DNA from: an uncultured Bacteroidales bacterium | GTDB lineage: Bacteria > Bacteroidota > Bacteroidia > Bacteroidales > Paludibacteraceae | Reading direction: 5' to 3' | Assembly: GCA_937892015.1 (NCBI GenBank) | Contig: CALAUY010000098.1 | Location: 1 to 6,234, forward strand | DNA: 6,234 nt | Shown here: one piece after another, positions 4,781-6,234 of the stretch | Layout: each line of letters opens with the position of its first letter | Position numbering within the stretch: the stretch's first letter is position 1 | Program-made: the position numbers and the translations under genes | Notes under the pieces: generated by a model | What the model saw: the letters and a program-made list of their open reading frames with translations, nothing else | The model's database searches: none | What the model was told of the DNA's origin: nothing

Positions 4781-6234
4781 GGTAGGAGTTGGGAAATCAG
4801 ATTTTGAAGAACTTAGAGAATCAGGAAATTACTATGTTGATAAGACAGAGTTAATTTATGAACTTGTTAATGATACGGATAACAAGGTTACTCTCTTTAC
4901 CAGACCACGTAGGTTTGGGAAAACGCTCATGATGAGTATGATAGAGAACTTCTTCAGCATACGGAAGGATAGCGCACGCATATTTGAAGGGCTTGCCATA
5001 ACAGAACATAAAGATTTCTGTAAGGAATGGATGAATCAGTATCCGGTATTATTTATTTCGTTCAAGGATGCGGAATCGGAAACCTATGATGTGGCATACG
5101 CCAAATTGATGACAATCATAGCGGATGTATGTAAAGCAAATTCTGAGATAAACAATAATACGATAGACAAAGATGATCTGGAAGTGTTTGCAAGGCTAAA
5201 GGCGCAAAAAGGAACAGAGAGTGATGTTCAGAATTCATTAAAGACAATTATGCGCATGATGAACGCCGTTTATGGAAAAAAAGTCATTCTCTTGATTGAC
5301 GAGTACGATGTTCCTCTTGCAAAGGCGAGCGAAAAAGATACATCAGAGAATGGGTACTATTCCAAGATGCTTGATGTCATCAAGGGGATTATGAGTACTG
5401 CCCTTAAAGACAATGCGTTCCTTCAATTTGCTGTGATTACAGGATGCCTTCGCATCGCAAAGGAAAGTATCTTTACAGGCACTAATAATTTTGCCTCATA
5501 CTCCGTGCTGGACGAGAGATTCAGCAGTTATTTCGGATTCTCGGAGGATGAGGTTGAAACGATGCTGGAAGTTGCTGACAGAAAGGAAGCAGCGACAGAG
5601 ATCAGAGAGTGGTATGACGGATATGTGTTTGGAAACTCCTATGTATACTGTCCATGGGATGTGATCAATCATATTTCAGCATTAAGATATAAGAGAACAG
5701 CAAGACCTAAGAACTATTGGAAAAACACCAGTCATAACGGAATTCTGCTGACATTTGTAAAGCGCACTGATTTTGATGTTGCCGGTAAATTTGAAAAACT
5801 GCTGAATGATGAAACCATTGTACAGACGATATCTGATGAATTGACTTATGACACTCTTCACTCCACGGAGGACAATCTCTGGAGTGTCCTTTTGATGACC
5901 GGTTATATTACAAAGGGTGATCCTGATGAAGATGGAGATACGGTTTCTCTGAAGATACCCAATAAAGAGATTGCCTCTATCTTTACAGATTGCGTTGTAA
6001 GATTTTTTACGGATACCGTAAGCTCTGATACAATCACAGATCTGATGGAATCTATGTGGGATAAGGATGAAATAAGATCCGGCGAGATACTGTCTGGCTT
6101 GCTGTGGAATACGATCAGCTACAATGATTATCACGAGGACTATTATCACGCATTTCTTGCAGGCGTATTTGTAGGCCGGGGATATGAAGTAGAATCCAAT
6201 AAAGAGAAAGGTCTTGGAAGACCTGACATATTGC
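4770..6234 (+). CDS. AAA-ATPase-like protein with C-terminal PD-(D/E)XK nuclease domain, incomplete
   Basis: Cytoplasmic protein of the large family with an AAA-ATPase-like domain (PF09820) and a PD-(D/E)XK domain of the DUF1703/PDDEXK_9 type (PF08011); its biological role is not established. The 488 residues present stay open to the window edge. The N-terminus FKVGVGKSDFEELRESGNYYVDKTELI is typical. Walker A is RPRRFGKT (residues 45-52) and Walker B VILLIDEYD (172-180), followed by FAVITGCLRIAKESIF, a conserved motif of the family. After a helical linker with WYDGYVFG and YCPWDVINH, the nuclease core begins near 450: YHAFLAGVFVGRGYEVESNK, then GLGRPD with Asp486. The ExK half of the active site lies beyond 6234, so catalytic competence cannot be judged. 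Base composition is lower in GC than the surface protein upstream. Members often occur in many copies in gut Lachnospiraceae and Bacteroidetes genomes. Confidence 0.9.
   Translation, partial: MDFKVGVGKSDFEELRESGNYYVDKTELIYELVNDTDNKVTLFTRPRRFGKTLMMSMIENFFSIRKDSARIFEGLAITEHKDFCKEWMNQYPVLFISFKDAESETYDVAYAKLMTIIADVCKANSEINNNTIDKDDLEVFARLKAQKGTESDVQNSLKTIMRMMNAVYGKKVILLIDEYDVPLAKASEKDTSENGYYSKMLDVIKGIMSTALKDNAFLQFAVITGCLRIAKESIFTGTNNFASYSVLDERFSSYFGFSEDEVETMLEVADRKEAATEIREWYDGYVFGNSYVYCPWDVINHISALRYKRTARPKNYWKNTSHNGILLTFVKRTDFDVAGKFEKLLNDETIVQTISDELTYDTLHSTEDNLWSVLLMTGYITKGDPDEDGDTVSLKIPNKEIASIFTDCVVRFFTDTVSSDTITDLMESMWDKDEIRSGEILSGLLWNTISYNDYHEDYYHAFLAGVFVGRGYEVESNKEKGLGRPDIL

Noticed and set aside
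5682..6149. Minus-strand frame of 155 residues near the right edge
   Set aside because: It lies wholly opposite the AAA-ATPase-like gene, which has clear Walker motifs and nuclease motifs in the plus frame.

Overview
This window looks like a chimeric metagenome contig: a Bacteroidetes (Prevotella-like) segment from 1 to about 2968, joined to a Firmicutes (Lachnospiraceae-like) segment from about 2970 to 6234. The left part carries two promoters of the Bacteroidetes type (TTTG, 20-bp spacer, TAACTTTG) and no strong Shine-Dalgarno sites. The right part has a TTGAAA-N17-TAATAT promoter and strong Shine-Dalgarno sites. At the join, a glycoside hydrolase reading frame on the minus strand stops matching its family in the middle of the catalytic domain, and an unrelated surface-protein frame begins on the plus strand. 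I infer the phyla from motifs and expression signals, not from a database search.

Left segment: the 5' part of pfkA (6-phosphofructokinase, minus strand) is divergent from a two-gene unit on the plus strand, an 8Fe ferredoxin (551-715) and, five bases later, a FecCD/BtuC-type ABC permease (721-1683). The two transcription units leave a 202-bp spacer in which each gene has a well-formed promoter. Convergent with the permease is the C-terminal part of a GH2 beta-galactosidase-like enzyme (1709-2968, minus) that still contains both catalytic glutamates.

Right segment: a secreted, repeat-containing surface protein (2970-4108) lacks its N-terminus and is broken near 3380 by a frame change that also removes part of a repeat module. 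A strong hairpin follows it. Next comes about 520 bp without a convincing gene (4109-4627), which holds inverted repeats and an unexplained open frame on the minus strand. The last unit is a promoter, a 50-residue protein (4628-4780), and an overlapping AAA-ATPase-like/PD-(D/E)XK protein (4770 to the end, incomplete). The overlap and the AGGAGG site imply translational coupling. This pair is the best candidate in the window for a little-described two-gene system. Base composition falls clearly between the surface protein and this pair, which suggests either horizontal acquisition or a second join.
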